The notes beneath the pieces were generated by a model. It was not told the DNA's origin. It saw nothing but the letters and a program-made list of their open reading frames with translations, and searched no databases. Shown piece after piece: positions 45,775 to 54,587 of a stretch of 64,000 bases of DNA. Numbering within the stretch: position 1 is the first letter of the stretch; each line of letters begins with the position of its first letter. The position numbers and the translations under genes are program-made. The DNA is from Phycisphaerales bacterium (GTDB lineage Bacteria > Planctomycetota > Phycisphaerae > UBA1845 > UTPLA1), in assembly GCA_020639075.1 (NCBI GenBank), contig JACKHI010000001.1, forward strand, positions 1,860,001 through 1,924,000. Direction: 5' to 3'.

Positions 45775-48017
45775 AAGCCCTCAAGCAGCTTCGCCCGTGC
45801 CTTGTGGGCCTTTTCCACCGCATCGAACCAGTACTCCTCCAAGAGTGGACCAATCTCGGTTTCTACAACCTGCCGATACCAAACGCGCGCATCCCTTATT
45901 GGCTTACCGAGTGGCGGAGTCAGGTAGCTATGGCCGATTCGAAATTGAGGCCCCAAACTTCGATCCGCGGCGATCTCTTCGTTCATTGCCTTGATTCGGC
46001 TTTCGATTTCACCGACAACGTCGGTAGCAATCTCACACTTGACAGTCAACCAGTTTCGCCACGGCTGGTCGAATACCGGGTCAAGATCGATGAAACTGAA
46101 GCGTCGTCGTAGCGCCAAATCAACAAGGGCAAGTGATCGATCTGCGATGTTCATGGTGCCTATGACAAAGAGATTCTCTGGAACGAAGACCCGTTCACCA
46201 TCATGTCGACGGTAGCAGAGTTCCAAGGATGCGGACGGAGATCGCTTGTCTGCTTCGAGAAGCGTCAGCAGTTCACCGAAGACCTGCGCCGGATTCCCGC
46301 GGTTAATCTCTTCGATCACTACAACGTGCTTGTCATCGGGGCGGCCAGAGGCTGCGGCAATCATTTCCATAAATGGTCCATCAACCATGGAGAGCTTACC
46401 GTTGCTTCCCGGCCGCCAGCCGCGGACGAAATCTTCATAAGACAGGTTTGGGTGAAATTGCACTGCTCGCATTCTTGCAATTGACTGCTGACCCAGTAGT
46501 GCGTATCCGAGTCGTTTGGCAAGCCAAGTCTTCCCAGTTCCTGGCGGTCCCTGGAGAATCAGGTTCTTTTTGATTCGAAGTCGGTCGAGAATCTCCTCAA
46601 GCTTTGATCGGCTTAGGAAACAACCATCGCTGACTATGTCGTCCAGGGAGTAGGGAACTCCTATTGCCTCGTGAGGAGGCGACGTCGGCCGGGTTGTGAC
46701 GGTTTCTACCTGCTGTGCGACCTCGCCATCTTCATCATCACTCTCGTCGTCTTCATCATTATGAAGCCAAGCGACATGTGAGAGCTCCGGGAATGAGTGA
46801 ACCGGAAACGTCTCCTCCAAGAATCGCGTCTTCAGCTTATCCAGAACGCCAAGGTAATCATCGGCCGTGCAACGCCGTTTCGGACCGTTCCGATCGATCC
46901 GAATTCCGAGTTCATTCTCGATATAGGGCTTGGCTTTTCCGTCGAGTGTCATGAATGCCCACGGACGGATCCAGAACAACCCCATCGTGAGATTCCAGCC
47001 GACACCCCGCCTGCGAGCTGTGTCGTCGTATGCTGTAACGAATGACTCTCGTTCGTCAGAGTGCTTTGCGTCCGCGAGCTGTATCGCCTCGGTAAAGATC
47101 TTCCAAAGTGCATCGATATCGTCGTGCTGGCGTCGTCGGTCGTACCCGAAAAACCAAGAATTTTGATTGTTGAGAATCGGCACGCCTTCAAACGAATCGG
47201 GTACGGGTTCGGCCACTGACAGGAAGCTGGCCAACTCACCGGCGATTGCCCTCCGATTTTCCATGGTGATTCCACGATTGAATACGCCCATCGTTGTAAA
47301 CGGGCAGATATCCCTTAATGGGCCGATTGTCCCATCTGAGAATTGATCATTGAGAATCGAGAGCCCATTGACCCGGGACGCGATTTGGTGGAGTCCGGCA
47401 ATTAACTTGGGACGATTATCCTTGAATTCGCAAAGTTTGTCAGCCACTTCCTCGAAGAATCTTGTCCATGCAAAACGTTGCTTAGTCTGCACGCCATCTC
47501 CAAATCTCTCGCGGTAACTTGCGGAGTTGCGAAATCTATCGATGTCTTGCTGTTGATTCTCGAATGCGAACGCGATCAAGGCGTCGGCGGGCCATTCGCC
47601 CGGGCTCACATTCCAGACGGTGCCCTGGTAGGTGTAGAAATACCATTCTCGAGGCGGATCGAAGGGCGTCCAATCGACCTTTAGCTTACGCCCGTCGCCG
47701 AGATTCTCCTGGACCGTGCCGGCCGCCTTTATCCCGAGGACCGAGACAGAGTGTCCCCGATTGTCGAAGGGTAACCCGTGTTTACGCGTGTATGATGACT
47801 TGATGGCTATTCGGTCGCCGGGTTGGATCGATCTCACCAACTCCAGATACCGATCCTTACATCCGTTCTCCCATATTCCCTCTTCGATGAATCGCTTAGT
47901 TTGATCGTTGCTACCGCCGAAGGATGACCCGACAAACCAACAAGCCTTCGCCCCCAACCCATCGTTACGCTCACCCACTTTGCCGCTCCTGCAATGATGT
48001 TCCGAACCCATGCCCAT
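45771..48017 (-). CDS. mcrB: McrB-type GTPase with EVE-like N-terminal recognition domain
   Basis: 748 residues. The first 130 residues (CWFVGSSFGG, RFIEEGIWENG, IQPGDRIAIKSSYTRKHGLP) form an EVE/YTH-like domain as in other McrB proteins; such domains read modified bases. The AAA+ core shows Walker A GPPGTGKT (about 490-497), Walker B VVVIEEINRGNP and the McrB signature MNIADRS with ALRRRF. A Ser/Thr/Asp-rich linker (DEDDESDDEDGE) separates the halves. Start: ATG 48017 has AGG five bases upstream; a GTG lies one codon earlier. The zinc-ribbon gene ends 17 bases upstream. Substrate (5mC, 4mC or another modification) cannot be told from sequence. Confidence 0.88.
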   Translation of the reverse strand: MGMGSEHHCRSGKVGERNDGLGAKACWFVGSSFGGSNDQTKRFIEEGIWENGCKDRYLELVRSIQPGDRIAIKSSYTRKHGLPFDNRGHSVSVLGIKAAGTVQENLGDGRKLKVDWTPFDPPREWYFYTYQGTVWNVSPGEWPADALIAFAFENQQQDIDRFRNSASYRERFGDGVQTKQRFAWTRFFEEVADKLCEFKDNRPKLIAGLHQIASRVNGLSILNDQFSDGTIGPLRDICPFTTMGVFNRGITMENRRAIAGELASFLSVAEPVPDSFEGVPILNNQNSWFFGYDRRRQHDDIDALWKIFTEAIQLADAKHSDERESFVTAYDDTARRRGVGWNLTMGLFWIRPWAFMTLDGKAKPYIENELGIRIDRNGPKRRCTADDYLGVLDKLKTRFLEETFPVHSFPELSHVAWLHNDEDDESDDEDGEVAQQVETVTTRPTSPPHEAIGVPYSLDDIVSDGCFLSRSKLEEILDRLRIKKNLILQGPPGTGKTWLAKRLGYALLGQQSIARMRAVQFHPNLSYEDFVRGWRPGSNGKLSMVDGPFMEMIAAASGRPDDKHVVVIEEINRGNPAQVFGELLTLLEADKRSPSASLELCYRRHDGERVFVPENLFVIGTMNIADRSLALVDLALRRRFSFIDLDPVFDQPWRNWLTVKCEIATDVVGEIESRIKAMNEEIAADRSLGPQFRIGHSYLTPPLGKPIRDARVWYRQVVETEIGPLLEEYWFDAVEKAHKARAKLLEGF

Positions 48018-48034
48018 CACAACCTAGGCTACCC

Positions 48035-48925
48035 TTACCCGGCTCTTTCACGCATTCCTTTTTTCCTCTTTTTCTTTTGCTCCATGATTCGCCAAAAGGC
48101 TTCGTCAGCGTCTTTACACAGTGGGGATCTCGGATATCGATCCGTAAACTCTTCGAAGTGAATAGGCTTCTCCGACTTCAAGGCGTTTGCGAACATTAGC
48201 ATTTGGTTTCGAGCTGCATTGGACGCCGACGCAGTACGATACCAACAGGACGCATACAGTCTCTTGAGTCGCTTTAATCTGTCAGTAATGCCTAGAGTTG
48301 GGGCTTCACAACTCGCTTTCGGTTTGCGGTTACGCCTCTGGTCTGTGATTGACCGATTCGTCGTCAGTTCTTTTAGCTTCAAATCGAGCTCTGCGATTGC
48401 TTGGCTGAACGCTGGGCGGGCCTTGTGGATTACTTTCTCCTTCTCGCGCTCTTGCGATTCCATTTGCCGATCAATCTCTCGCACACGAGGATTCGACTCT
48501 GTTCGAGTCCCTAAGAGAATCGAACGCCGTTCTTCCAGCGCGCTTATCGTATCGACGAGCCTCTCGAAGCGATACAAATGATCAATCAGAGATCCCCAGA
48601 GGTCCGGCGAGATTTCGCCGATTTCCTGAGGCATTGTTGGCGAGCGAGTGCCCCGCTTGGTTTTTTGCGTTCCACTCTTGCTGGTCTGCTTGGATGATTG
48701 AAAACTTGTTGGCGTTCGACTCTTATCAACCAAAGCAGCGCCGCATCGCCGACAGAAGCATGCGTCGTCAGGATTATCGTCATGAGAGCACTGCGACCGT
48801 GGCTTGTTCGGAGATTGCGAGACCCCGTTTGATGGATTTAATCGACTCCCACAATTTCCGCAAAACACTGTCGATTGCGACTGTGCCTTCTTGCACCTCG
48901 GACAAGTGATCTCAAGGTTTGCCAT
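48035..48925 (-). CDS. Double zinc-ribbon protein at the head of the McrBC operon
   Basis: 296 residues. Two zinc ribbons open the protein: CPRCKK...CGNCG (residues 8-27) and C...CFCRRCG (about 47-62). After a Ser/Thr/Lys linker comes a long charged helical region (residues 130-200), probably a coiled coil. The end is very basic (KKKRKKGMRERAG). ATG 48925 has GGGG six bases upstream and is preferred over the ATG one codon earlier. It is the first gene of the cluster and has no recognised enzyme domain. A role in nucleic-acid or protein contact for the McrB ring is a guess from position and composition. Confidence 0.75.
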   Translation of the reverse strand: MANLEITCPRCKKAQSQSTVFCGNCGSRLNPSNGVSQSPNKPRSQCSHDDNPDDACFCRRCGAALVDKSRTPTSFQSSKQTSKSGTQKTKRGTRSPTMPQEIGEISPDLWGSLIDHLYRFERLVDTISALEERRSILLGTRTESNPRVREIDRQMESQEREKEKVIHKARPAFSQAIAELDLKLKELTTNRSITDQRRNRKPKASCEAPTLGITDRLKRLKRLYASCWYRTASASNAARNQMLMFANALKSEKPIHFEEFTDRYPRSPLCKDADEAFWRIMEQKKKRKKGMRERAG

Positions 48926-48974
48926 CATATGCCCCACGAGAAACGACATAAGTAAATGCCGGCACCAGTTCAAG

Positions 48975-50198
48975 TCATGATGGTGGACAAGAAACGGGCG
49001 AGCCGACCACCTTGCATGTGAAGGCGGCTACATCATTGAAATCGATAGGTCCCCCTGAGAAGTCCATGTCCGCACATGTTGAACCAGATTCAGTGAGAAT
49101 TAGGTCTGCAAAGAACGGAATGTCAAGGCCGTCGACATTTCCGTCAGAATTCAGGTCACCGAGGCAATTACATGGCTCATTGATTGGCACCCAGAATACG
49201 GCGTGCCGAATACCCTCTGCGTCCATTGCCGTGCCTAACGGCCATCCTTGATTGCTGATTCCGCGAGCACCTGCCTTGAAGCCACCGAGGGTTGGCAGCT
49301 CGATCATCCCGTCCTGAGCTGTCCAGACAAACGCACGGCTGCTATTGTTCGGCCCTTGGCACTGCCCAGCAACTACACCATCGTTGTTGATGTCGTACGC
49401 GATGCTGTCCCCGTAACCGGGTAGGGTTCCTAACGAAGTCATCCCGTTGACAGGATCCCAAATGAACGCGTAAGTGTTGCCTTCGCCTGTATCTGCATAC
49501 CCCGCCACAACACCCGAATCGTTAAGCCCCCACGCGACGCCCCAAGTTCCGCCGAGTGTTCCGAGGTCTAGAGTCCCAGTGCCTGGAGCCCATAGACACG
49601 GCCGAAGGTTGCCGCCTGCATCGTCTGCACACAGGATGATCTGCCCGTCGGCATTGATTTCTTGCGCACTGTTCCATGTTCCACCAGGCAACAGCGGGAG
49701 CGTAACCGGGGAACTCGTCGGAGAATCCCATCGAACCGCTCGGCCGACCTGCTGGCCCGTCTTGCTGTCCCCGACGATTACGCCAGAACTTGATATGTCC
49801 GTTGCGACTGAATGCCCGCCGCCTAAGTCTGCTAGCTCGGTAACGCCATCGCTTTCTGACCAGACAAACGCCTGCAGAAGTCCCGCCTCATTCCGGGAGA
49901 AGTAGCCGGCAATTACGCCATCATCGTTGATTCCGTAGGCCCACGCTTCAAGACCTCCACATGTACCGAGCACTTCGATGCAGTTTTCTGCCTTCCATCG
50001 GAATACGTTCGTCACGCCGTCGGCATCATCAATTGTCCCGGTTATCCACCCATCGCTATTGGCGTGATTCGCACCACCGGTCGTGCCACCCATAGTCCCA
50101 AGATCGACAACCATGTAATCAGGAGCACCGCCGAATAGGGGTATTGAGTTGACAAGGATAGCTAGCAAGAAAGCGAAAGCAGGATAGCGTGGATTCAT
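48975..50198 (-). CDS. Secreted HAF-repeat protein with dockerin-like end
   Basis: 407 residues. A GGAGG five bases before the ATG at 50198 and a signal peptide (MNPRYPAFAFLLAILVNSIP) fix the start. The body has eight or so HAF-type repeats (DLGTLGGTWGVAWGLNDSGVVAGYA, shortened here), known from extracellular proteins of unknown role. The tail is dockerin-like (GDLNSDGNVDGLDIPFFADL, DMDFSGGPIDFNDVAAF). It stops only 49 bases upstream of the zinc-ribbon/McrBC operon on the same strand, though a functional link is not expected. Style matches the host's secreted proteins, so this may be chromosomal DNA between accessory segments. Confidence 0.83.
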   Translation of the reverse strand: MNPRYPAFAFLLAILVNSIPLFGGAPDYMVVDLGTMGGTTGGANHANSDGWITGTIDDADGVTNVFRWKAENCIEVLGTCGGLEAWAYGINDDGVIAGYFSRNEAGLLQAFVWSESDGVTELADLGGGHSVATDISSSGVIVGDSKTGQQVGRAVRWDSPTSSPVTLPLLPGGTWNSAQEINADGQIILCADDAGGNLRPCLWAPGTGTLDLGTLGGTWGVAWGLNDSGVVAGYADTGEGNTYAFIWDPVNGMTSLGTLPGYGDSIAYDINNDGVVAGQCQGPNNSSRAFVWTAQDGMIELPTLGGFKAGARGISNQGWPLGTAMDAEGIRHAVFWVPINEPCNCLGDLNSDGNVDGLDIPFFADLILTESGSTCADMDFSGGPIDFNDVAAFTCKVVGSPVSCPPS

Positions 50199-50475
50199 GC
50201 CGGCCTCCGTTGACGGCAACACGTGGTTGCGATGCTTGAAATACTACCAACAATCGGACGTGACTGAAACGAAGTCGAGCCGCAGCGACGCAACGCACGA
50301 GGAACATCACACTGGGAAGTTGAAACAGCAAGGCATCGTGCGGGAGGCACAAATTGAGACGTCATCTCATCTTGCGAATTGTGGAATCGGCGAATTGGAC
50401 CCCCGCCCGGCTCTCGGCGGACACGGAGGACGGCGGGAGGAAACACAGGTTTGCGATCGAATTCGACGTCCGGCC

Positions 50476-51288
50476 CTATTCGGTCGGCGGCATAGGCCAG
50501 CCTTTCTGCGTACCTTCGATCACGATCTTGGTTGCCTGCTCGCCGGTGATCTTGTATTTGTTGCAGATGCGTTCGTCGTACTTCTGCTTGAGGCGTTCGG
50601 CTTTGTCGCCGTCGTATTTTTCCGGATCATCGATCCCTGCCTTCTTGTCCGCGCGATCCTCTGCCTCGACCAACTTGTAGTAGACTTCCTTGCGCTGCTC
50701 TTCGGACAGGCCGAATCGGTCTTCGTCGGGTTCGAACATGGTCGCGAGCAGGTCTTCGACGATGTCGATTTCGGGTTTCTTGTCGCCGTTGTTTTCGTTG
50801 AACATGAGCCGTGCGACGAACGATGGACCGGACCCTGCGTGGTATCGCGGCTTGGCGTAGGCGAATATGTAGACGGCGTTCGGCCGGTCGAACGCCATGC
50901 CACGGCCCCGATTGCGAGCCTGCCTGAACAGGTGCATCAGGACCGCCCGGAGCTGCCGCTCGGTAGGCTTGGCGGCCATGGAGACCTGCATGGTGACCTT
51001 GTAGACGCCCGAGGTGTCGTCCACCTTCTCGTCCTCGACCGTGTGGGCCACCAGGGGCTCAGGTTCAGCCGCTGGCCGTTTTTCCGGGGAAGCCGAGGCA
51101 CCGGGCCGACCGGGGCCGCTGGGGCTCGCCTGTGGTCGCTCTGGGGCCGTGTAGGCGACCGACGGCTGGGGCTGCCGCTCAGGGGCCGGGTCGGCTGTCA
51201 CGAAGATGGCAGTGCAGACCCCGCCGATGATGACGAGCAACCCGAGGACGAACGCGAGTTTGATGAGCTTGCCGAGTGCTTTGAACAT
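50476..51288 (-). CDS. Membrane-anchored protein of unknown function
   Basis: 270 residues. GGGAGG six bases upstream selects the ATG at 51288. A single N-terminal membrane segment (IKLAFVLGLLVIIGGVCTAI) is followed by a Pro/Ala/Ser-rich linker of about 55 residues and a folded domain (about 90-270) that is rich in Lys, Asp and Tyr, with no motif that I recognise. The linker and topology suggest an inner-membrane protein with an extracytoplasmic domain. It lies between the HAF gene and the integrase, all on the minus strand, with a 277-base gap on one side and 288 on the other. Confidence 0.7.
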   Translation of the reverse strand: MFKALGKLIKLAFVLGLLVIIGGVCTAIFVTADPAPERQPQPSVAYTAPERPQASPSGPGRPGASASPEKRPAAEPEPLVAHTVEDEKVDDTSGVYKVTMQVSMAAKPTERQLRAVLMHLFRQARNRGRGMAFDRPNAVYIFAYAKPRYHAGSGPSFVARLMFNENNGDKKPEIDIVEDLLATMFEPDEDRFGLSEEQRKEVYYKLVEAEDRADKKAGIDDPEKYDGDKAERLKQKYDERICNKYKITGEQATKIVIEGTQKGWPMPPTE

Positions 51289-51576
51289 TGCCAGCCTCCC
51301 AATGAAAAAAGGAGCGTCGAACCACGGCCGCTCCAGAGGCCCCCGCCAAGGGGCACAGAAAGACAGCACATGGCCAACGCTCCCTTGCGGGAACGCGGCA
51401 AGAGTGCTGCTCTTCCTGATCAAGGGCCGAAGCCCAGGTTGGCGGTTTCTCTGGAAGCAGCCCTACTCGCTACGCGAATAGTTCAATTGTCAGGTTCGAT
51501 CAGTCAGTATCCTCCACGCGGGCGGTAACGCACGGCCCGCGACATTGAAATCAGTATACCCGATTTTCGGATTCGC

Positions 51577-52755
51577 CTATCCCGCGGTGCCCGCGACGAC
51601 GCGAAGGACGGGCGTGTCGTCGTCCAGTCGGTTCACGGCGTTGCGGTTCGATCCGGGGACCAAATGCCCATACACGTCCACCGTCGTTTGGATCGATGCG
51701 TGCCCCATCTGCTCTTTCACGTAATGCAGCGATTCGCCGTTGGCCAGCAGCAGCGACGCAAACGTATGCCGCAGGTCGTGGAACCGGATTTTCGGGATGT
51801 CGGCCTTCTCGATCAGCTTCGCCCAAACGCGGCTGCGAAAATTGTCGCCGCAGATCGGACCGCCCGTCTCGCTGGGGAACACGAGCTGTAGGATCGCCGT
51901 GTCGCCGCCCGCCATCGTCGCCGAGTGCGTCGGTAGGCGTCCGCGGAAGCGAGCCCGTAGGGCGTCCCGGTGGGTCGTCAGTGTCGCCGCCAGTTGGTCG
52001 CTCATGTCCACGATTCGGAACCGGCGGGATTTCGGCGTCGTGAACCCGCCCTTCGTGTATGCCCGGCGGACGTCGATCGTCTTGGCGTTGAAGTCGAGAT
52101 CGGTCCACGCAAGGCCGAGCAGCTCGCCGAGTCGCATCCCGGTCCGCATGGCGCACAGCAGCATCGGGTAGAACGCCGGGAATTCCTTCTGGCACGCCGC
52201 GAGTAACGCCGTCGTCTGCTCCCGGGTGAGTGGACGCAGATGCCGACGGCGGTCATCCTTGCGGATGAACTTTCCCATCCTTAGGCCCGGGTGGATCGTG
52301 ATGATCTCTTCCTCGATTGCCTGCGAAAAAATCCCCGAGACCAACGCCTTGATGTTCTGCACTGATTTCGGCGACAGCCCGGCCTGCTGCTTCGCGATCA
52401 GCAGCGTTTTGATGTCGGCCCGCTTGATCTGATCCAGCCGACGCGAACGCCACGCCGGGAGGATGTGGTTCTTCAGCATGCCGCGGTAGCTGTATATCGT
52501 CGTCGGTTTGCATGCTGCGGCGGCGTGGGTCTGGAGGTAATGCTCCGCGTATGCGGCGAACGTCGGCGGCTTGGGGGCATCGGCCGTCAGGGCGTTCAGC
52601 TCGCCCGCCTTTAGCTTCTGTCGCAGCTTCGACGCAACGGCCTCCGCGGCCTTCTTATCCCCGACCTGTTTCGATCGGATGATCCCCTGGTGATGAATGA
52701 AGACCGACCACCGATTGCCGCGACCCTTCACTTTCTGTCTGACGGTTACGCCCAT
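51577..52755 (-). CDS. Tyrosine-type site-specific integrase
   Basis: 392 residues. An arm/core-binding SAM-like region (residues 62-150) precedes the catalytic domain. The catalytic set is complete: Arg208 (TGMRLGELLGL), His326 and Arg329 (HDLRHTFASLL), His352 (MGHASIQTT) and Tyr362 (VDVYGHLV). A GGAGG lies about 13 bases before the ATG. The integrase belongs to the phage/genomic-island type and would act on an attachment site, often in a tRNA gene. The nearest candidate site in the window is the initiator-tRNA fragment at 41387, 10 kb away, whose orientation does not simply match; no repeat flanking this gene was found. Confidence 0.9.
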   Translation of the reverse strand: MGVTVRQKVKGRGNRWSVFIHHQGIIRSKQVGDKKAAEAVASKLRQKLKAGELNALTADAPKPPTFAAYAEHYLQTHAAAACKPTTIYSYRGMLKNHILPAWRSRRLDQIKRADIKTLLIAKQQAGLSPKSVQNIKALVSGIFSQAIEEEIITIHPGLRMGKFIRKDDRRRHLRPLTREQTTALLAACQKEFPAFYPMLLCAMRTGMRLGELLGLAWTDLDFNAKTIDVRRAYTKGGFTTPKSRRFRIVDMSDQLAATLTTHRDALRARFRGRLPTHSATMAGGDTAILQLVFPSETGGPICGDNFRSRVWAKLIEKADIPKIRFHDLRHTFASLLLANGESLHYVKEQMGHASIQTTVDVYGHLVPGSNRNAVNRLDDDTPVLRVVAGTAG

Positions 52756-52919
52756 GACAGTTCACACCTCCACGTGGGCTGACATCGCCCTTACTGTTTT
52801 CGCCGAAAATGTCGCGGATTGCAAAATGTATTTAGACGCCTGTCTTCGTTCCGTGGGGGCGAATCCAAGCCCCTGCCAAGCCCGGAGCCGGATCGCGTTT
52901 GCTATCTTCTATTGACGTA

Positions 52920-53300
52920 TCATCTTGCATTACGTCGACCTCGGGGTTCACTGCCCGCATGGCGCAGCAACCGTTCGAAAAATTCCACGTGCGGACATTT
53001 CTGGTGGTTGACCGTCATTCGGCCGTTGAGGGATGCGACGACGGCCAGGAACAACTCTCCCAGCAGTTCCCGATCGCCGGGCAGCCCCTCCTCTATGGCG
53101 CACATCAGTTCGTCATGCTTCGCCCGATGCTTCTGGACAATCAAGATGACACGGGGCACCATCAGGTCGTTCTTGGGAAATCCCAAATACGTAACGAACC
53201 CCTCATAGCTTCCATCGAACTCCACGAACTGCACCAGCAGGTTCGAAGTCTCAATGTCGGCAAGCTCGAAAATCGGATCCCTTGGTTTGCGTAACAACAC
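52920..53300 (-). CDS. Small conserved-looking protein of unknown function
   Basis: 126 residues. The start region has AAGGGG followed by a GTG at 53300 and a TTG one codon later, so the exact start is unsure. The product is soluble, with an alpha/beta look (FVEFDGSYEGFVTYLGF, VPRVILIVQKHRAKHDEL, LLGELFLAVVASLNGRM) and no recognised motif. It lies between the integrase and the helicase remnant on the same strand, so it is probably a mobile-element gene. The opposite strand is also open, but its translation looks less protein-like. Confidence 0.55.
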   Translation of the reverse strand: MLLRKPRDPIFELADIETSNLLVQFVEFDGSYEGFVTYLGFPKNDLMVPRVILIVQKHRAKHDELMCAIEEGLPGDRELLGELFLAVVASLNGRMTVNHQKCPHVEFFERLLRHAGSEPRGRRNAR

Positions 53301-53414
53301 ACACCCCTTTCTGTTGAAACTGGGGGCAGATCGCGCCCCCCGGTAGTTGCATTCCTTTTTTCAGACTGCCACGCCCGTGGCACATCTTTCCGTCATCCGC
53401 CTCCCCGACTCCCC

Positions 53415-53520
53415 TTGACTCCCCCAGTCTTTACTCCTGTGTCAGGCCTAGCTGTGAAAAGGTGTAAAGAAGGGTGAAAAGGGGAAAAGAGTGGGCGACT
53501 CCGGGAGTCGGGGGAGTCAA
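53415..53520. repeat. Inverted repeat with internal iterons beside the helicase gene
   Basis: An 11-base arm TTGACTCCCCC (53415-53425) has its exact inverted copy at 53510-53520. Between them the motif GTGAAAAGG occurs at 53454 and 53474 (20 bases apart) inside a purine-rich run, and GACTCC/GGAGTC blocks recur. The layout resembles an iteron or regulatory region of a replication module. Confidence 0.5.
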
Positions 53521-54557
53521 CCCCGACGGCCCCGCCCCGGCACCTTGCCCGTCCTACGCGGGCATATGCCCAGATAGTGATAGGCCCTGTCGGCCCCGTC
53601 CCTTCGCTGCGATCTTTTCACCTCAGGACACCATCGATGCACCTCCTTTCCAAAGTCGGTCTGCGACAGGGCGTGAAGCGACCACGTCACACACCAATGC
53701 CGGTACCGTTCATAGAGAATTGCGACCGCGACGCTGCTGGCGGCGTCACGCACAACGTATTGATCCAGGAATTCGGCGGCCGGGTTGGCATCCCGCTTCT
53801 GATCCTTGACGATTTCCTGGCTCGCCGCAGGAATCTGGAAATGACCCCGGTGCCGCAGCCGTGTCAGGCCGCCGAGCATCCAGTTGAAAACGCCCGGACG
53901 CTCTTGTTCGATGATGTCGCGGGCAAGGTTGGGATTCTGTCGGCCCGGCGGGATCGTCACGTCGAACGGGATCACCATCATTCGCCGCCAGACGCCCTCG
54001 GACCTGTCGGTGAACTTCGGCAGCTCGTTCGTGGCGAAGAGAAGGCGGATCGTCGGCTTCGCGTCGATGGGCTGGCTGTACTTGGACTCGACGCGGATTC
54101 GTTCGCCGGAGACGACCGCCTTGAGCACATCCTCAGCAACGCCCCGCACTGCCGTAATTTCGTTGACGATGTTCGCTAACTTCCCGATCGTCCCCGCCAA
54201 TGCGAATCGATCGTCGAACCGATCCAGGCCCACTGCCGAAACGTTGTGCGGTCCGATCACGGCCGTGGCGACTTCGGTCACAACGGATTTTCCGTTCGCG
54301 CCATCGCCGACCAAGAGCAGGAATTTCTGCATGGTGGTGTCGAACGCGAGGCAGTAGCCCAGAAATTCCTGCAGCAGTTGCCTTGCAGCCCGAGACGGCA
54401 GCACCTCAGCGAGAAAGTCCATCCAGCAGCCGCATTCGGCAGTCGGGTCGTATTCGAATTCCCATGTCGTCTTCGCGAACCACTGCGGCGTCTGCTCGAG
54501 CAGGCAGTCATCCTGTCCGGCGAGAGCCGCGTTGAGGTCGAGCAGACCGTTCTTCAT
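53517..54557 (-). CDS. SF3 helicase of phage/plasmid primase type, N-terminally truncated
   Basis: About 346 residues from Met at 54557 (MKNGLLDLN). The recognisable part begins in the middle of the D5/P4-type domain and runs through Walker A GDGANGKS (84-91), the B region KLANIVNEI, and motif C LLFATNELP (about 162-170), to a winged-helix-like end. The primase and first half of the D5N domain are missing. The frame stays open upstream to 54881, but that extension looks like the antisense of the plus-strand gene starting at 54588 and shows no family motif. The gene is therefore probably broken at about 54560. Family members unwind DNA at the origin of phage and integrated elements. Confidence 0.68.
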   Translation of the reverse strand: MKNGLLDLNAALAGQDDCLLEQTPQWFAKTTWEFEYDPTAECGCWMDFLAEVLPSRAARQLLQEFLGYCLAFDTTMQKFLLLVGDGANGKSVVTEVATAVIGPHNVSAVGLDRFDDRFALAGTIGKLANIVNEITAVRGVAEDVLKAVVSGERIRVESKYSQPIDAKPTIRLLFATNELPKFTDRSEGVWRRMMVIPFDVTIPPGRQNPNLARDIIEQERPGVFNWMLGGLTRLRHRGHFQIPAASQEIVKDQKRDANPAAEFLDQYVVRDAASSVAVAILYERYRHWCVTWSLHALSQTDFGKEVHRWCPEVKRSQRRDGADRAYHYLGICPRRTGKVPGRGRRG

Positions 54558-54587
54558 CGCCAGAAGGTCGGCTACCGCGCCAATCGC

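Noticed and set aside
50197..51528. 443-residue plus-strand frame opposite the membrane-anchored protein gene
   Set aside because: The minus-strand gene has a proper ribosome-binding site, membrane segment and linker; the plus frame has none of these.
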